DNA of 64,000 bases from Ewingella americana ATCC 33852 (GTDB taxonomy: Bacteria > Pseudomonadota > Gammaproteobacteria > Enterobacterales > Enterobacteriaceae), in contig NZ_JMPJ01000065.1 of assembly GCF_000735345.1 (NCBI RefSeq), positions 124,001-188,000 of the forward strand. The letters run 5' to 3'. Every line of letters starts with the position of its first letter. The stretch's first letter is position 1. The notes under the pieces were generated by a model. That model made no database searches. It saw nothing but the letters and a program-made list of their open reading frames with translations, and was not told the origin of the DNA. Both the position numbers and the translations under genes were made by a program. This document shows, in pieces, positions 26,644 through 35,599 of this stretch.

Positions 26644-27963
26644 TTATTTCGGCACGCTGAGCGCCGTCTGGTCTACATACGGCTTCATGATGGCATCCGC
26701 TTTTTCCTGCGCAGCGGCAGCAGCAGCCTGTGGCGTGACTTTCTGGTCATTGACCAAGGCCCCGAGCTGATTTTCCATCGCCTGACGCACGGCCACCGTC
26801 TCATAGGTTGAATACCACGGATAGGCGTATTTCAGCTGTTGCAGAGCGATTTCGGCACGCGGGTCTTTCGCCAGATAATCCTTCATTTCCGGCAAATCAT
26901 AAGAGGCGATACGCGGTGAGAAGTAGCCGGTGAAGCGACTCCACGCCCCGTTCACTTTCGGGCTAACCAGATATTGCAGGAAGGTATAAGCCGCCTTTTT
27001 CTGATCATCGGTGATGCCTTTAAAGCTCACCAGACTTGCTCCGCCGATGCTCACACCATTACGCACCTTCTGCGGCATCATCGCCACGCCCAGCTCGAAA
27101 TCTTTGGTGTTTTCACGCATAAAGCCCAGCGCGCCGGTACTCAGCATGGTCATACCCAGCTTGCCGGAGAAGAACGCTGCGCTGATCTGCTTGGAGTTCA
27201 ACACGCCGGATGGCATCACGTTGTCGCGATAAATCAGGTTTTGCCAGAACTGCAATGCACCCACGGTGGAAGCCGTGTTGTAGTACACCTCGCCCGGATA
27301 GTCGGCGTTGAAGTATTGCCCGCCGTTGGCACGAGTCAGCGCAGAGAGGATCCAGCCGCCGTAGTCATCATTGGTCGATGGCAACATGATGCCCCACTGC
27401 CCTTTGGCTTTATCCGTCAGCTTTTTGGCGTCTTCTAGCAATTCATCCCAGTTCTTCGGTGGCGCAGAAATGCCCGCTTTGGCGAACAAGTCTTTGTTGT
27501 AATAGAGAATTGGCGTTGAGTTGTGGAATGGGATCGCATAAGTCACGCCGTTAACTTGGGCATTTTGGCGCATGGCGGGCCAGAAGTTTTCAGTCAGGAA
27601 AGGCGTGGCTTTTTGGTTGCCGTATTTGAACAAGTCGTCCATCGGCAGAATTTCATTTTTGATGGCTAAGTCTGCAGTGAAGTTGGCAGACATAATCACC
27701 AGCGCCGGAGGCTGGCCTGATTTAGCCGCCGCTTCCGCTTTCACTTTGGTGGTGTCGTAGTTGCCGGTGAAGATACCGCGCACTTCGACATCGTTTTGAG
27801 AGTCGTTGAACTCTTTGATAACACGGGTCATTTCCATGGTCAGCTTGCCGTCAACCGGCGCCGGGAACATGAAATCGATATTCTGTTTTGCTGACGCCGC
27901 GCCAGCCGACAGCAGCCCGAGGGCAAGCGTCAGCGCGTGGAGCTTAGGCATAGTGAAACGCAT
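26644..27963 (-). CDS. ABC transporter periplasmic binding protein, UgpB-like
   Basis: 439 residues, extracellular solute-binding family 1. The signal peptide ends near residue 25 (AGAASA). The NSTPILYYNKDLF segment and GGASLVSFKG match glycerol-3-phosphate/glycerophosphodiester binding proteins of the UgpB kind. The ATG at 27963 has AGGAG seven nt upstream and overlaps the ATPase gene by 20 bp. It is the last gene of the five-gene permease-permease-gpdQ-ATPase-binding protein operon. Substrate inferred from GpdQ in the operon. Confidence 0.9.
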   Translation of the reverse strand: MRFTMPKLHALTLALGLLSAGAASAKQNIDFMFPAPVDGKLTMEMTRVIKEFNDSQNDVEVRGIFTGNYDTTKVKAEAAAKSGQPPALVIMSANFTADLAIKNEILPMDDLFKYGNQKATPFLTENFWPAMRQNAQVNGVTYAIPFHNSTPILYYNKDLFAKAGISAPPKNWDELLEDAKKLTDKAKGQWGIMLPSTNDDYGGWILSALTRANGGQYFNADYPGEVYYNTASTVGALQFWQNLIYRDNVMPSGVLNSKQISAAFFSGKLGMTMLSTGALGFMRENTKDFELGVAMMPQKVRNGVSIGGASLVSFKGITDDQKKAAYTFLQYLVSPKVNGAWSRFTGYFSPRIASYDLPEMKDYLAKDPRAEIALQQLKYAYPWYSTYETVAVRQAMENQLGALVNDQKVTPQAAAAAAQEKADAIMKPYVDQTALSVPK

Positions 27964-29089
27964 GTTGGATCTCCTGGTGAAGATTTTGCTGGTTTTGGCC
28001 CGAAAAAAGATGAAGGTCGTGCAAAGAGAAGTACAAGGTCACGCGGTCGCCCGGCTGTGGGATAACCAAAGTGGATTCCCCCTCGGCCTGAATACGCCGC
28101 AGATTTTTAACATTTTGATTTTTCAATAAATAACGAATGTGACCATAGCCCGTGTCGGCATGGCACAGGTACTCAGCTCCCAGCAACTCGCGATGGTTCA
28201 GCGTGACGCTAAGGGCTAAAGTGCGTTCTTCATTCGGCTGGTCACTTAAGTGCTCTGGGCGAATGCCCAAATAGACCTCGTTCAAGCCATGGGCGTGCTC
28301 GCTCTCTGGCAAGGCAATGGCGTGATCGCCAAACTGCAACACGCCCTGCTGACAAGGCAGCTTGAAGATGTTCATCGACGGTGTGCCGATAAATCCGGCA
28401 ACAAACAGGTTAGCGGGCTGGGCATACAAGGTTTCTGGCGCGCCGATTTGCTGCAAGTGGCCTTTGTCCAACACCGCAATGCGGTCGGCCATGGTCATGG
28501 CTTCCATCTGGTCATGAGTCACGTAAACCGTGCTGGTTTTCAACTGTTTATGCAGCGTCATGATGCCGTCTCGCACCTCGGTACGCAGGCGCGCATCAAG
28601 GTTCGACAGCGGCTCATCCATCAAAAACAGCTTCGGGTCACGCACAATGGCGCGCGCCATTGCCACGCGCTGGCGCTGGCCGCCGGAGAGTTTCCCCGGC
28701 TTGCGTTCCAGCAGCGGTTCGAGCTGCAACAGCGCCGCCACGCGGTCTACGCGCGCACGATGCTGAGATTTCGGCTCATTGCGCATCCGCATGCCAAAGG
28801 TGATGTTCTGCTCGACGGTCATGTGCGGGAACAGCGCGTAGTTCTGGAAAATCATCGAGAAGTTGCGCTCGCGCGGCTCCAGCGCGGTAATGTCTTCGCC
28901 ATCCAGCAAAATTCGCCCACTGCTGACGTTTTCCAGCCCCGCCAATAGGCGCAGCAAGGTGCTTTTGCCACAGCCGGACGGCCCCACCAGCACCAGAAAT
29001 TCGCCGTCGGCGATCTCCAGCGACAGATTATTCACCGCCATGCTGCCTTCAAACTGCTTGCAGATATTTTCGAGACGAATTCGCGACAT
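27944..29089 (-). CDS. ABC transporter ATPase, UgpC/MalK-like
   Basis: 381 residues. Walker A GPSGCGKST (about 38-46), signature LSGGQRQR, Walker B LFLMDEPLSNLDA and H-loop VTHDQMEAM are all intact. The C-terminal 140 residues form a MalK-type regulatory OB domain (YLGIRPEHL). It powers the importer. Start and the gpdQ stop share a base (TAATG), so translation is coupled. Confidence 0.94.
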   Translation of the reverse strand: MSRIRLENICKQFEGSMAVNNLSLEIADGEFLVLVGPSGCGKSTLLRLLAGLENVSSGRILLDGEDITALEPRERNFSMIFQNYALFPHMTVEQNITFGMRMRNEPKSQHRARVDRVAALLQLEPLLERKPGKLSGGQRQRVAMARAIVRDPKLFLMDEPLSNLDARLRTEVRDGIMTLHKQLKTSTVYVTHDQMEAMTMADRIAVLDKGHLQQIGAPETLYAQPANLFVAGFIGTPSMNIFKLPCQQGVLQFGDHAIALPESEHAHGLNEVYLGIRPEHLSDQPNEERTLALSVTLNHRELLGAEYLCHADTGYGHIRYLLKNQNVKNLRRIQAEGESTLVIPQPGDRVTLYFSLHDLHLFSGQNQQNLHQEIQHAFHYA

Positions 29090-29916
29090 TATTCGTCATC
29101 CACCGGGCAGCTGATGGTGGCGTCATACAGGTACGGCCCCGGATATTGCGAAAGCGGGTGCAAGTAGCTGACTAAGCCGGTTTTCTCTACCAGACGGTGC
29201 ATCACGCAGGCGGCAGGTTCGAGGTTATAGAAAGGCGCCGGATTGTGGTGATAGTACGGCACTTGGTGCACGGTACCCGGAATAGTGGTGATGATGGCTT
29301 GGCGATACTGAGTGAAAATCAGGCGGTGCGTGTGACCGCAGAATACACGACACAGCGACGGAAAACGGTCAATCAACGCCAGCAGTTCGTCGCCGTTCTC
29401 GCAGGAGATGGAGTCCATCTGCGCCGAACCGACTTTAACCGGCGGATGGTGCATAAACACCGCCGTTGGCTTGTCGCCGCCTGCTTTCAACTGCTCTTCC
29501 AGCCATGACAGGGTTTCTGGCGTCAAGAAGCCTTTGGATTCACCCGCCAAACTGCTGTCGATAAACAGCAAACGCATGTCGAAATCGTCCACCGCGTAAC
29601 GCATGTTTTGCGGGTCGTGACCCAGCTCAGGGCACAGCGGGTGCAGCGCTTCGAGGAACTGCGCTTTGTCGTCATGGTTGCCCGGAATGATGTACAGCGG
29701 GTAGTGCAGGTTTTGCAGCGTACGGCGCGCCACCAGATATTCGGCTGGCAGGCCGCAGTTGACGATGTCACCGGTGATCACCACCGCGTCAGGGCGCTCT
29801 TCCAGCGCATTCAGCTGGTTAACCACCTCGGCATTGCAGGCGTTGACGTCGATAAAGTCATACAGCTTGCGGCCCTGACTACGGAAATGCATATCGGAAA
29901 TTTGTGCGAGAAACAT
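29089..29916 (-). CDS. gpdQ: Glycerophosphodiesterase GpdQ, binuclear metallohydrolase
   Basis: 275 residues, very similar over its full length to GpdQ of Klebsiella (Enterobacter) aerogenes (about 274). All metal ligands known there are present at the same numbers: Asp8, His10, Asp50, Asn80, His156, His195 and His197. It hydrolyses glycerophosphodiesters such as glycerophosphoethanolamine to glycerol-3-phosphate plus alcohol and is promiscuous for other phosphodiesters. There is no signal peptide, so it acts in the cytoplasm after uptake. It sits inside the ABC importer operon between a permease and the ATPase gene. Confidence 0.95.
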   Translation of the reverse strand: MFLAQISDMHFRSQGRKLYDFIDVNACNAEVVNQLNALEERPDAVVITGDIVNCGLPAEYLVARRTLQNLHYPLYIIPGNHDDKAQFLEALHPLCPELGHDPQNMRYAVDDFDMRLLFIDSSLAGESKGFLTPETLSWLEEQLKAGGDKPTAVFMHHPPVKVGSAQMDSISCENGDELLALIDRFPSLCRVFCGHTHRLIFTQYRQAIITTIPGTVHQVPYYHHNPAPFYNLEPAACVMHRLVEKTGLVSYLHPLSQYPGPYLYDATISCPVDDE

Positions 29917-29942
29917 CGGTAACCCCTTTATTTAACGGCAGT

Positions 29943-30836
29943 TTATTTAATGCCTGAAAAGCCAAAGCTTTTAAGAAATTGTTTCTGGAACAGAACGAAT
30001 GCCAGCATCAGCGGCAGGCACACCATCAGGGTTCCTGCGGTGATAAGCCCCCATTGCCCGCCTGACTCAGCCCCCATGGCGAAGGAGACCAGCCCGACGG
30101 TGAGCACCTGCTTGTCCGGATCGTTGAGCACCATCAGCGGCCAGAGATATTCATTCCAGTGATAGGTGATGCTGACGGTGGCAAAGGCCAAAATGGCTGG
30201 CCACGACATCGGGATCAGCACGCGAAACACCACTTGCCACCAGCGGCAGCCTTCCATCAGCGCCGCCTCTTCGATTTCGCGCGGGATGCTGAGAAACGCC
30301 TGACGCATCAAGAACACGCCAAACGCCGACGCGAAGTAAGGCATCATCACGCCGGTCAATGTATTGAGCAGGCCGAACTGTTTGAGGATCATCATGTTCG
30401 GCACCATCATCACCACCGGCATGATCATCAGTTGGATCAGCAGCAGGTAGAACAGCGTCTGTTTGCCACGAAACTCGTGGTAGGCGAAAACGTAGCCCGC
30501 CGTGGTGATGGTCACCAGTTGGACCAAGAAGGTGCCGAAAGAGAAGAAGATGGTGTTGGCGTAGAGCCGCAGCCAGTCGGCGCTGTCCCACGCGTCGCGG
30601 AAGTTTTGCAGCGTCAGCGGGAAGCGCGGCAGCAGCGACGCCATGCCCGGCCCGAAACTGCTTTCGCTAAAGGAGGCCGACAGCATCCAGATAAATGGCG
30701 CGACCCACAGCAGCGCGCCACAGACCAGCAGCAGAGGCAGCGTGGAACGGCGCGCGCCGCGCAGTAACATAGATGGCTGGCGGCTGCGGCTTTTCGCGCC
30801 GGTCACCAGCAGGTTGTCAGACGTTTCAACGCTCAT
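29943..30836 (-). CDS. ABC transporter permease, UgpE-like
   Basis: 297 residues with six hydrophobic helices and the inner-membrane EAA loop (EIEEAALMEGCRWW), the docking site for the ATPase. An N-terminal cytoplasmic tail of about 35 residues is present. It overlaps the upstream permease gene by 11 bp and lies 26 bp before gpdQ. Confidence 0.93.
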   Translation of the reverse strand: MSVETSDNLLVTGAKSRSRQPSMLLRGARRSTLPLLLVCGALLWVAPFIWMLSASFSESSFGPGMASLLPRFPLTLQNFRDAWDSADWLRLYANTIFFSFGTFLVQLVTITTAGYVFAYHEFRGKQTLFYLLLIQLMIMPVVMMVPNMMILKQFGLLNTLTGVMMPYFASAFGVFLMRQAFLSIPREIEEAALMEGCRWWQVVFRVLIPMSWPAILAFATVSITYHWNEYLWPLMVLNDPDKQVLTVGLVSFAMGAESGGQWGLITAGTLMVCLPLMLAFVLFQKQFLKSFGFSGIK

Positions 30837-31698
30837 AGTGCGCCCCTCTTTCCAGCACTCGCAGGTTCATCACCGAGAAACCAAACAGCAAAATCAGCGT
30901 CAGGAAGGTCGCCGCCGAGGCTTTGCCTAAATCGTGGGTGTCGTTGGCTAAACTTTGGATGTAATAGAGCATCACGGTGGTGGCGTTATTCGGCCCGCCC
31001 TGCGTCATTACCGGCACGTGGTCGATTTGGGTGATGGCATAAATCAGCGCGATGGTGACCACAAAGCTGATGGTCGGGCGCAGCAGCGGCAAGGTGACAT
31101 AAAAGAAGGTTTGGGTGCGCGATGCCCCTTCCATCATCGCCGCCTCACGCGCCGAAGCTGGAATGGACTGCAATCCGGCAAGGAAAAACAGCATGTAGTA
31201 ACCGGCGAATTTCCACACGCCAATCACGCTCAGCGCAATCAGCGCGCTGTCGCTCGCGCCGAGGTAGTTGTTGTTCATCGGCCCGAAGAACTTCGCCAAG
31301 TAGTAGTCGATAAGCCCCAGCCCCGGCATAAAGATAAACAGCCATAGGGTCGCGGCGCTGACCAGCGGGATAATCATCGGGAAGAAAAAGGCAGTGCGCA
31401 GCCAGCGATTGAGCACGGTGTTTTCCCACAGCGCCACCGCCAGCAGCAGCGCCAGCACGATGCCGGGGATCACTGTCATCAGAATGTAAGACAGGTTGTT
31501 GAGCAGCGCGCGCCAGAACACGTCGTCTTGCAGCAGGCGAACATAGTTCTGCAAACCAACAAACGGCGGGTTATCGGAGTTCATCCGACTGTCATACAGA
31601 CTGTCGGCCGCAGAGCGGAATAAAGGGAAATAGGTGAATAAAAACAGGAAGATCAGGGTGGGCATCAGCACCAGCCAAGGGAACAGCGAACGGCGCAT
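30826..31698 (-). CDS. ABC transporter permease, UgpA-like
   Basis: 290 residues, six transmembrane helices, EAA motif SAREAAMMEGASR. First gene of the importer-GpdQ operon. A Pho-box-like direct repeat lies 48 bp upstream, pointing to induction by phosphate starvation through PhoB, as for E. coli ugp. Confidence 0.93.
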   Translation of the reverse strand: MRRSLFPWLVLMPTLIFLFLFTYFPLFRSAADSLYDSRMNSDNPPFVGLQNYVRLLQDDVFWRALLNNLSYILMTVIPGIVLALLLAVALWENTVLNRWLRTAFFFPMIIPLVSAATLWLFIFMPGLGLIDYYLAKFFGPMNNNYLGASDSALIALSVIGVWKFAGYYMLFFLAGLQSIPASAREAAMMEGASRTQTFFYVTLPLLRPTISFVVTIALIYAITQIDHVPVMTQGGPNNATTVMLYYIQSLANDTHDLGKASAATFLTLILLFGFSVMNLRVLERGAHYER

Positions 31699-31745
31699 TT
31701 CTCATTACCGGTCAGTCAAATAAGCCGTTACGCTAAGCTTTCTGT

Positions 31746-31763
31746 GTGTCAGTCATGTGTCAG
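31746..31763 (-). promoter_or_regulatory. Candidate Pho box of the Ugp-GpdQ operon
   Basis: On the minus strand CTGACAC-ATGA-CTGACAC: two identical 7-mers spaced by 4 bp, the layout of a PhoB box (CTGTCAT-N4-CTGTCAT/C). Each 7-mer has six of seven consensus bases. It is 48-65 bp upstream of the first permease gene. Confidence 0.65.
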
Positions 31764-31846
31764 CCAGATGATACTTTTTTGTATGAAAATCGAGCGAATG
31801 TTACTGAACGAAGTGTGAGAAACCTAAGTGTTAAACTTCCCTAATC

Positions 31847-31865
31847 TGTCGCCCTTAAGGCGACA
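31847..31865 (-). terminator. Hairpin after the ribokinase-like gene
   Basis: TGTCGCC and GGCGACA with a 5-nt loop, 22 bp past the stop of the ribokinase-like gene. No T-run; a weak terminator or operon boundary signal. Confidence 0.45.
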
Positions 31866-31886
31866 AATCAGGAAACCAGCTTTAAC

Positions 31887-32816
31887 TCAAACCACCGCAG
31901 TCTGCCGCTCTTTGGCTTCGGCGTAGGTTGGCATTGATGAGGCGGCGCCGGCTCGTTCGACACAGACTGAGGCGTAGGCTGAGGCGAATTGCGCGGCGTC
32001 GGCGAGGTCGGCTCCGGCGGCGAGCTGGGAGGCGAGCGCGCCGTTGAAGGCGTCGCCTGCCCCCGTGGTGTCTACCGGGATAGCCGGGAAGGCGGCCACG
32101 AGGTCCGTTTTACCCGCCACCGAGAGCAGCGCGCCTTGGGTGCCGAGGGTGATGATCAGCGCCTTGATGCCTTTGTCGTGCAGCGCCTTTGCGGCCACTT
32201 TGGCGGACGCCACGTCATGCACTTCAATGCCGGTGAGCAAGGTGCATTCAGTGGCATTCGGCGTCAGTAAATCGACCTGCGCCAGCAGGCTGTCGGGCAC
32301 CGGCTGGAAAGGCGCGGGGTTGAGAATAATAAAGGTGCCGTTATCTTTGGCGATGCCAATCAGCTTCTCAATCGCCGACAAGTTATTTTCCAACTGGGTC
32401 AGCAGAATGTCGGCGGCGGCAATGGCCGGGCGGCACTGCTCCACTTCGTCGTCGGTCACGGTGAGATTCGCGCCGGGGTCGACGGCAATCATGTTCTCCG
32501 CATCGGCTCCTGCCACGTAAATCAGCGCGTTGCCGGTCGGGCATTCGGCGGTGGAGAACAGCGTCACGGCATCAAACCCGGCGCTGTCGAGATGGCGACG
32601 CGCAAAGGTGCCGAAGTCATCGCGCCCGACTTTGCCGATGTAGTGAACCCGCGCACCGGCGCGCAGCGCGGCGACGGCCTGATTGGCTCCTTTGCCCCCC
32701 GCGCCCATCATGCTGTTGCGGGCAATCAGCGACTCACCCGGCTGAGGAAAACGGGTCATTCCGGCGACAATGTCGAGGTTGAATGATCCAAATACACATA
32801 CCTTGCCTCTGTTCAT
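31887..32816 (-). CDS. rbsK: PfkB-family sugar kinase, ribokinase-like
   Basis: 309 residues. Ribokinase signature GAGGKGANQAV near residue 40-50 and the C-terminal DTTGAGDAFNGAL with the catalytic Asp. It phosphorylates a pentose or hexose with ATP. Last gene of the als-like operon; its ATG overlaps the stop of the ROK kinase by 4 bp. Since the operon already has a ROK kinase, one of the two probably acts on the imported sugar and the other on a related sugar. Substrate not fixed; true rbsK function is only one option. Confidence 0.85.
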   Translation of the reverse strand: MNRGKVCVFGSFNLDIVAGMTRFPQPGESLIARNSMMGAGGKGANQAVAALRAGARVHYIGKVGRDDFGTFARRHLDSAGFDAVTLFSTAECPTGNALIYVAGADAENMIAVDPGANLTVTDDEVEQCRPAIAAADILLTQLENNLSAIEKLIGIAKDNGTFIILNPAPFQPVPDSLLAQVDLLTPNATECTLLTGIEVHDVASAKVAAKALHDKGIKALIITLGTQGALLSVAGKTDLVAAFPAIPVDTTGAGDAFNGALASQLAAGADLADAAQFASAYASVCVERAGAASSMPTYAEAKERQTAVV

Positions 32817-33748
32817 GCCTCTCTCCTGAGTGAAAAATGTCGCGGTGAAGGTCGCTGCTGCTCGAAACGCCGCTGCGCCGCCAGACAGGCTCCGCGACAG
32901 CCCGTTTCGTCCGAGACGCCGCTGATAGCGATAGTTAAGCCATTGGCCGGATGCGGGCTGCGCAAATGTGAGCGAATCTGCTGCTGTAGCTTCTCAATGG
33001 GGAAAGCCGTCATCGACAGCACGCCGCCGCCCAGCACCAGATATTGCGGGTCGAGGATATTCATTTCGCTGGCGACAGTGCGCGCCAGACGCTCGATAAA
33101 CTCCAGCAAATCCGGGTGTTCGCCGTGTTTAACGAACAAGTCTGACATCGCGGTTTGCGGCACGTTTTGTCTGGCCCAGCCGCTAAGCCAGTTGCCAGAA
33201 GTCAGGGTTTCGACGCAGCCCGTTTTGCCACAAGGGCACAGCAATTTATTGTCTTTTAACGGGATATGACCAATTTCACCCGCGCCGCCGTGAGCTCCGT
33301 GATAAAAGTCATTATTCAGCCACAGGCTGTTGCCAAACCCGGTACCGAGGTAGACCCCAACGGCGACGTCGGGCAGCACGTCGAGACGAGTTAAATCCCA
33401 CCACATCAAGTGGTTAACGTCTTTATCCATACTTACCGGCAGGCCGAGACGTGCCGAAAGCTGCTTCGCCACCGGCTGGTTATCGAGTGCCGGAATAAAA
33501 GGCAGCGATAACACGGTATTGCGGTCGCGGGACAAAATCCCCGGCAACCCGAGCATCACCCCAGACACCTGTATAGAAGTGCCTTGCAGGTACGCGGCAA
33601 GCAGTTGCTCAAGCCCGCCGAGTGGGTCAGCCAGTTCGGCCCAAGAGCGGGTCGGCACCTTCTGATATCCCTGAAAAACCTGCTGGTCGTTCATCAGCAT
33701 TAGCCGCGTGTTGGTGCCGCCAATGTCTACGCCGAGAAAATGCTCCAT
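32813..33748 (-). CDS. alsK: ROK-family sugar kinase, AlsK-like
   Basis: 311 residues from ATG at 33748, which has GGGAGAGG upstream and opens the conserved phosphate motif LGVDIGGTNTR. An upstream in-frame start would lie inside the epimerase gene. The ROK zinc motif is CPCGKTGCVET, and the catalytic Asp is in SMDKDVN. It resembles E. coli D-allose kinase AlsK (309). It phosphorylates the sugar at the 6-position. It lies 14 bp after alsE and overlaps the next kinase gene by 4 bp. Confidence 0.85.
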   Translation of the reverse strand: MEHFLGVDIGGTNTRLMLMNDQQVFQGYQKVPTRSWAELADPLGGLEQLLAAYLQGTSIQVSGVMLGLPGILSRDRNTVLSLPFIPALDNQPVAKQLSARLGLPVSMDKDVNHLMWWDLTRLDVLPDVAVGVYLGTGFGNSLWLNNDFYHGAHGGAGEIGHIPLKDNKLLCPCGKTGCVETLTSGNWLSGWARQNVPQTAMSDLFVKHGEHPDLLEFIERLARTVASEMNILDPQYLVLGGGVLSMTAFPIEKLQQQIRSHLRSPHPANGLTIAISGVSDETGCRGACLAAQRRFEQQRPSPRHFSLRREA

Positions 33749-33762
33749 AGCCTCTCCCGCCC

Positions 33763-34443
33763 TTAGGCCGCTTGACGCGCCTGACGCATCTGGTCGAGCA
33801 TTTTGTCCCACGCACTGTCCAAATCCTTATCCAGATTGAACAGACCGGAGCTGCCGACGATCAGCACTTCCGCCCCCGCGCCCATCAGATCCTGATAGGT
33901 ATTCACATTGCAGGATCCGTCGATTTCGATCAGATAGCGGTAGTTCTTCTGCTGCTTGAGGTCACGCAGTTGAGCGATTTTATGCAGCATTTCAGGGATA
34001 AACGGCTGGCCCGCGTAGCCCGGATCCACGGTCATCACGGTGATTTTATCCAGCAGGTGAATATAGTGCTGGATGAACTCAACCGGGGTGGCTGGGTTGA
34101 GCACCACGCCCACTTTTTTACCCAGCGAGCGAATCTGATTGATCACCCGGAAGGCGTCACGGTTGATGGTTTCGGCATGCGGGCAGATGTAATCCGCTCC
34201 GGCTTTAGCAATCGGCTCGATAAAATCGGTCGGGTTTTCCACCATCATGTGTACGTCGAGCACCAGCTGCGTGTGCGGGCGGATCTGCTCGATAAAGAAC
34301 GGCGACAGGGTGATATTTTTCACATAGTGACCATCCATGATGTCGATGTGCAGCATGTCAGCGCGGCGGTTCAGCACCGCCAGTTGCTGTTTGATGTCGA
34401 TCAGGCTCATGCACATCAGCGACGGAGAGATTTTGTATTCCAT
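33763..34443 (-). CDS. alsE: D-allulose-6-phosphate 3-epimerase AlsE
   Basis: 226 residues (E. coli AlsE 231), ribulose-phosphate epimerase TIM barrel. Metal and catalytic residues are visible in ISPSLMCM, LHIDIMDGHYV, MTVDPGYAGQPFIPEM and IEIDGSCN. It converts D-allulose 6-phosphate to fructose 6-phosphate. The match to AlsE is closer than to Rpe (HIDIMDGHY, SPFF). Cotranscribed with the transporter and kinases. Confidence 0.9.
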   Translation of the reverse strand: MEYKISPSLMCMSLIDIKQQLAVLNRRADMLHIDIMDGHYVKNITLSPFFIEQIRPHTQLVLDVHMMVENPTDFIEPIAKAGADYICPHAETINRDAFRVINQIRSLGKKVGVVLNPATPVEFIQHYIHLLDKITVMTVDPGYAGQPFIPEMLHKIAQLRDLKQQKNYRYLIEIDGSCNVNTYQDLMGAGAEVLIVGSSGLFNLDKDLDSAWDKMLDQMRQARQAA

Positions 34444-34504
34444 AGTCTGTTCCTGGGTTCAGAGAGATTGAAAATGCGTGTTGTTAAGCCATTAAAAATG
34501 AGGT

Positions 34505-35599
34505 CTAAGGCGCGGCGGCTCTGGCCTTCGCTGCGCTCATCCGCCCTGCTCTTTTCTGCATATAGCGGTTGCGGAAGAACTTCAGGCCGAGCACCACAAT
34601 CAGCACCGCGCCCCACATTGCTAGACTGAAGTGCGGGCTGACGTTCAACAGGTTAAGGCCGGTGGAGATCACCTGTAGCACCACCAGAGAGAGCACCACG
34701 CCGGTTACTCTGCCGAAGCCGCCGAAGGGGTCGGTACCGCCCAAAATAATCGCCAGCACGGTGAGCAGCAGGTAGGAGTCGCCGTAGCCCATGCGCGCCG
34801 AGTTAAAGCGCGCCATCATCACCAGCCCGGCAATCACGCAGAGCATGCTCGACAGCACGTAGATGGCGATCAGCACGCGGTGGGTGTTGACGCCGCTGAA
34901 GTGGGTGGCGTTGATGTTGCTGCCGCTCATGTAGATGTATTTGCCCAGACGAGTGCGTTCGAGGAACACCGCGATCAGCACCGCCGTGACTAAGAAGATG
35001 ATCAGCGGCACCGGAATGCCCAGCAGGGTATCCGCGCCGATGTAGCGTACGATGTCCGGCATGCCGCTGATGGCCGCGCCGCGCGAGAGATAGATGCCAA
35101 TGCCGTTCACCATGGTCATGGTCGCCAGCGTCACCAAAATCGGGTGCGCGCCGACATAGGCCACCAGTGCGCCGGTCAGCATGCCGATAGCAATCGCCAG
35201 CACCATCGCGCCGACCAGTGCCAGCGTCAGCCAGACGGCTTGCAGCCCGAGGCTAGCGTCTGGCGGCAGGTAGGTCAGAAACACCCACGCCATCAGCAAG
35301 CTGGTCAGGTTGGAAGTGGCGATAATGCACAGATTCAGGCCGCCGCTGAGGATTGGGATGAACATCGCCAGCGTCAGCAGGCCCAGCTCCGGCAACTGGA
35401 AAGCCACACTCATAAAGGTAGAGTCGCTGAAAAAACGGCCGGGCATCGCCAGACTGAAACCGACAATCACCACCACCAGCAGCAGGCTCAGGCCCAGCGT
35501 GGTGTTATCAAATTTGAAGCGCGGGCCCGTGCCGCTGGACTTCATTTTTAGGCTCTTGGTTTTGGTTAACATTGCAGATTCCTCACGCGAAGCCGACAT
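34505..35599 (-). CDS. Sugar ABC transporter permease 2, RbsC/AlsC family
   Basis: 364 residues with 8-10 hydrophobic helices and the BPD_transp_2 signature GGTDPFGGFGRV. N-terminal basic tail of about 30 residues. It overlaps the first permease gene by 17 bp if the first start (35599) is used; ATG codons a few codons later (35572) are also possible. A second different permease next to it suggests a heterodimeric channel, unlike the single AlsC of E. coli. Confidence 0.88.
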   Translation of the reverse strand: MSASREESAMLTKTKSLKMKSSGTGPRFKFDNTTLGLSLLLVVVIVGFSLAMPGRFFSDSTFMSVAFQLPELGLLTLAMFIPILSGGLNLCIIATSNLTSLLMAWVFLTYLPPDASLGLQAVWLTLALVGAMVLAIAIGMLTGALVAYVGAHPILVTLATMTMVNGIGIYLSRGAAISGMPDIVRYIGADTLLGIPVPLIIFLVTAVLIAVFLERTRLGKYIYMSGSNINATHFSGVNTHRVLIAIYVLSSMLCVIAGLVMMARFNSARMGYGDSYLLLTVLAIILGGTDPFGGFGRVTGVVLSLVVLQVISTGLNLLNVSPHFSLAMWGAVLIVVLGLKFFRNRYMQKRAGRMSAAKARAAAP

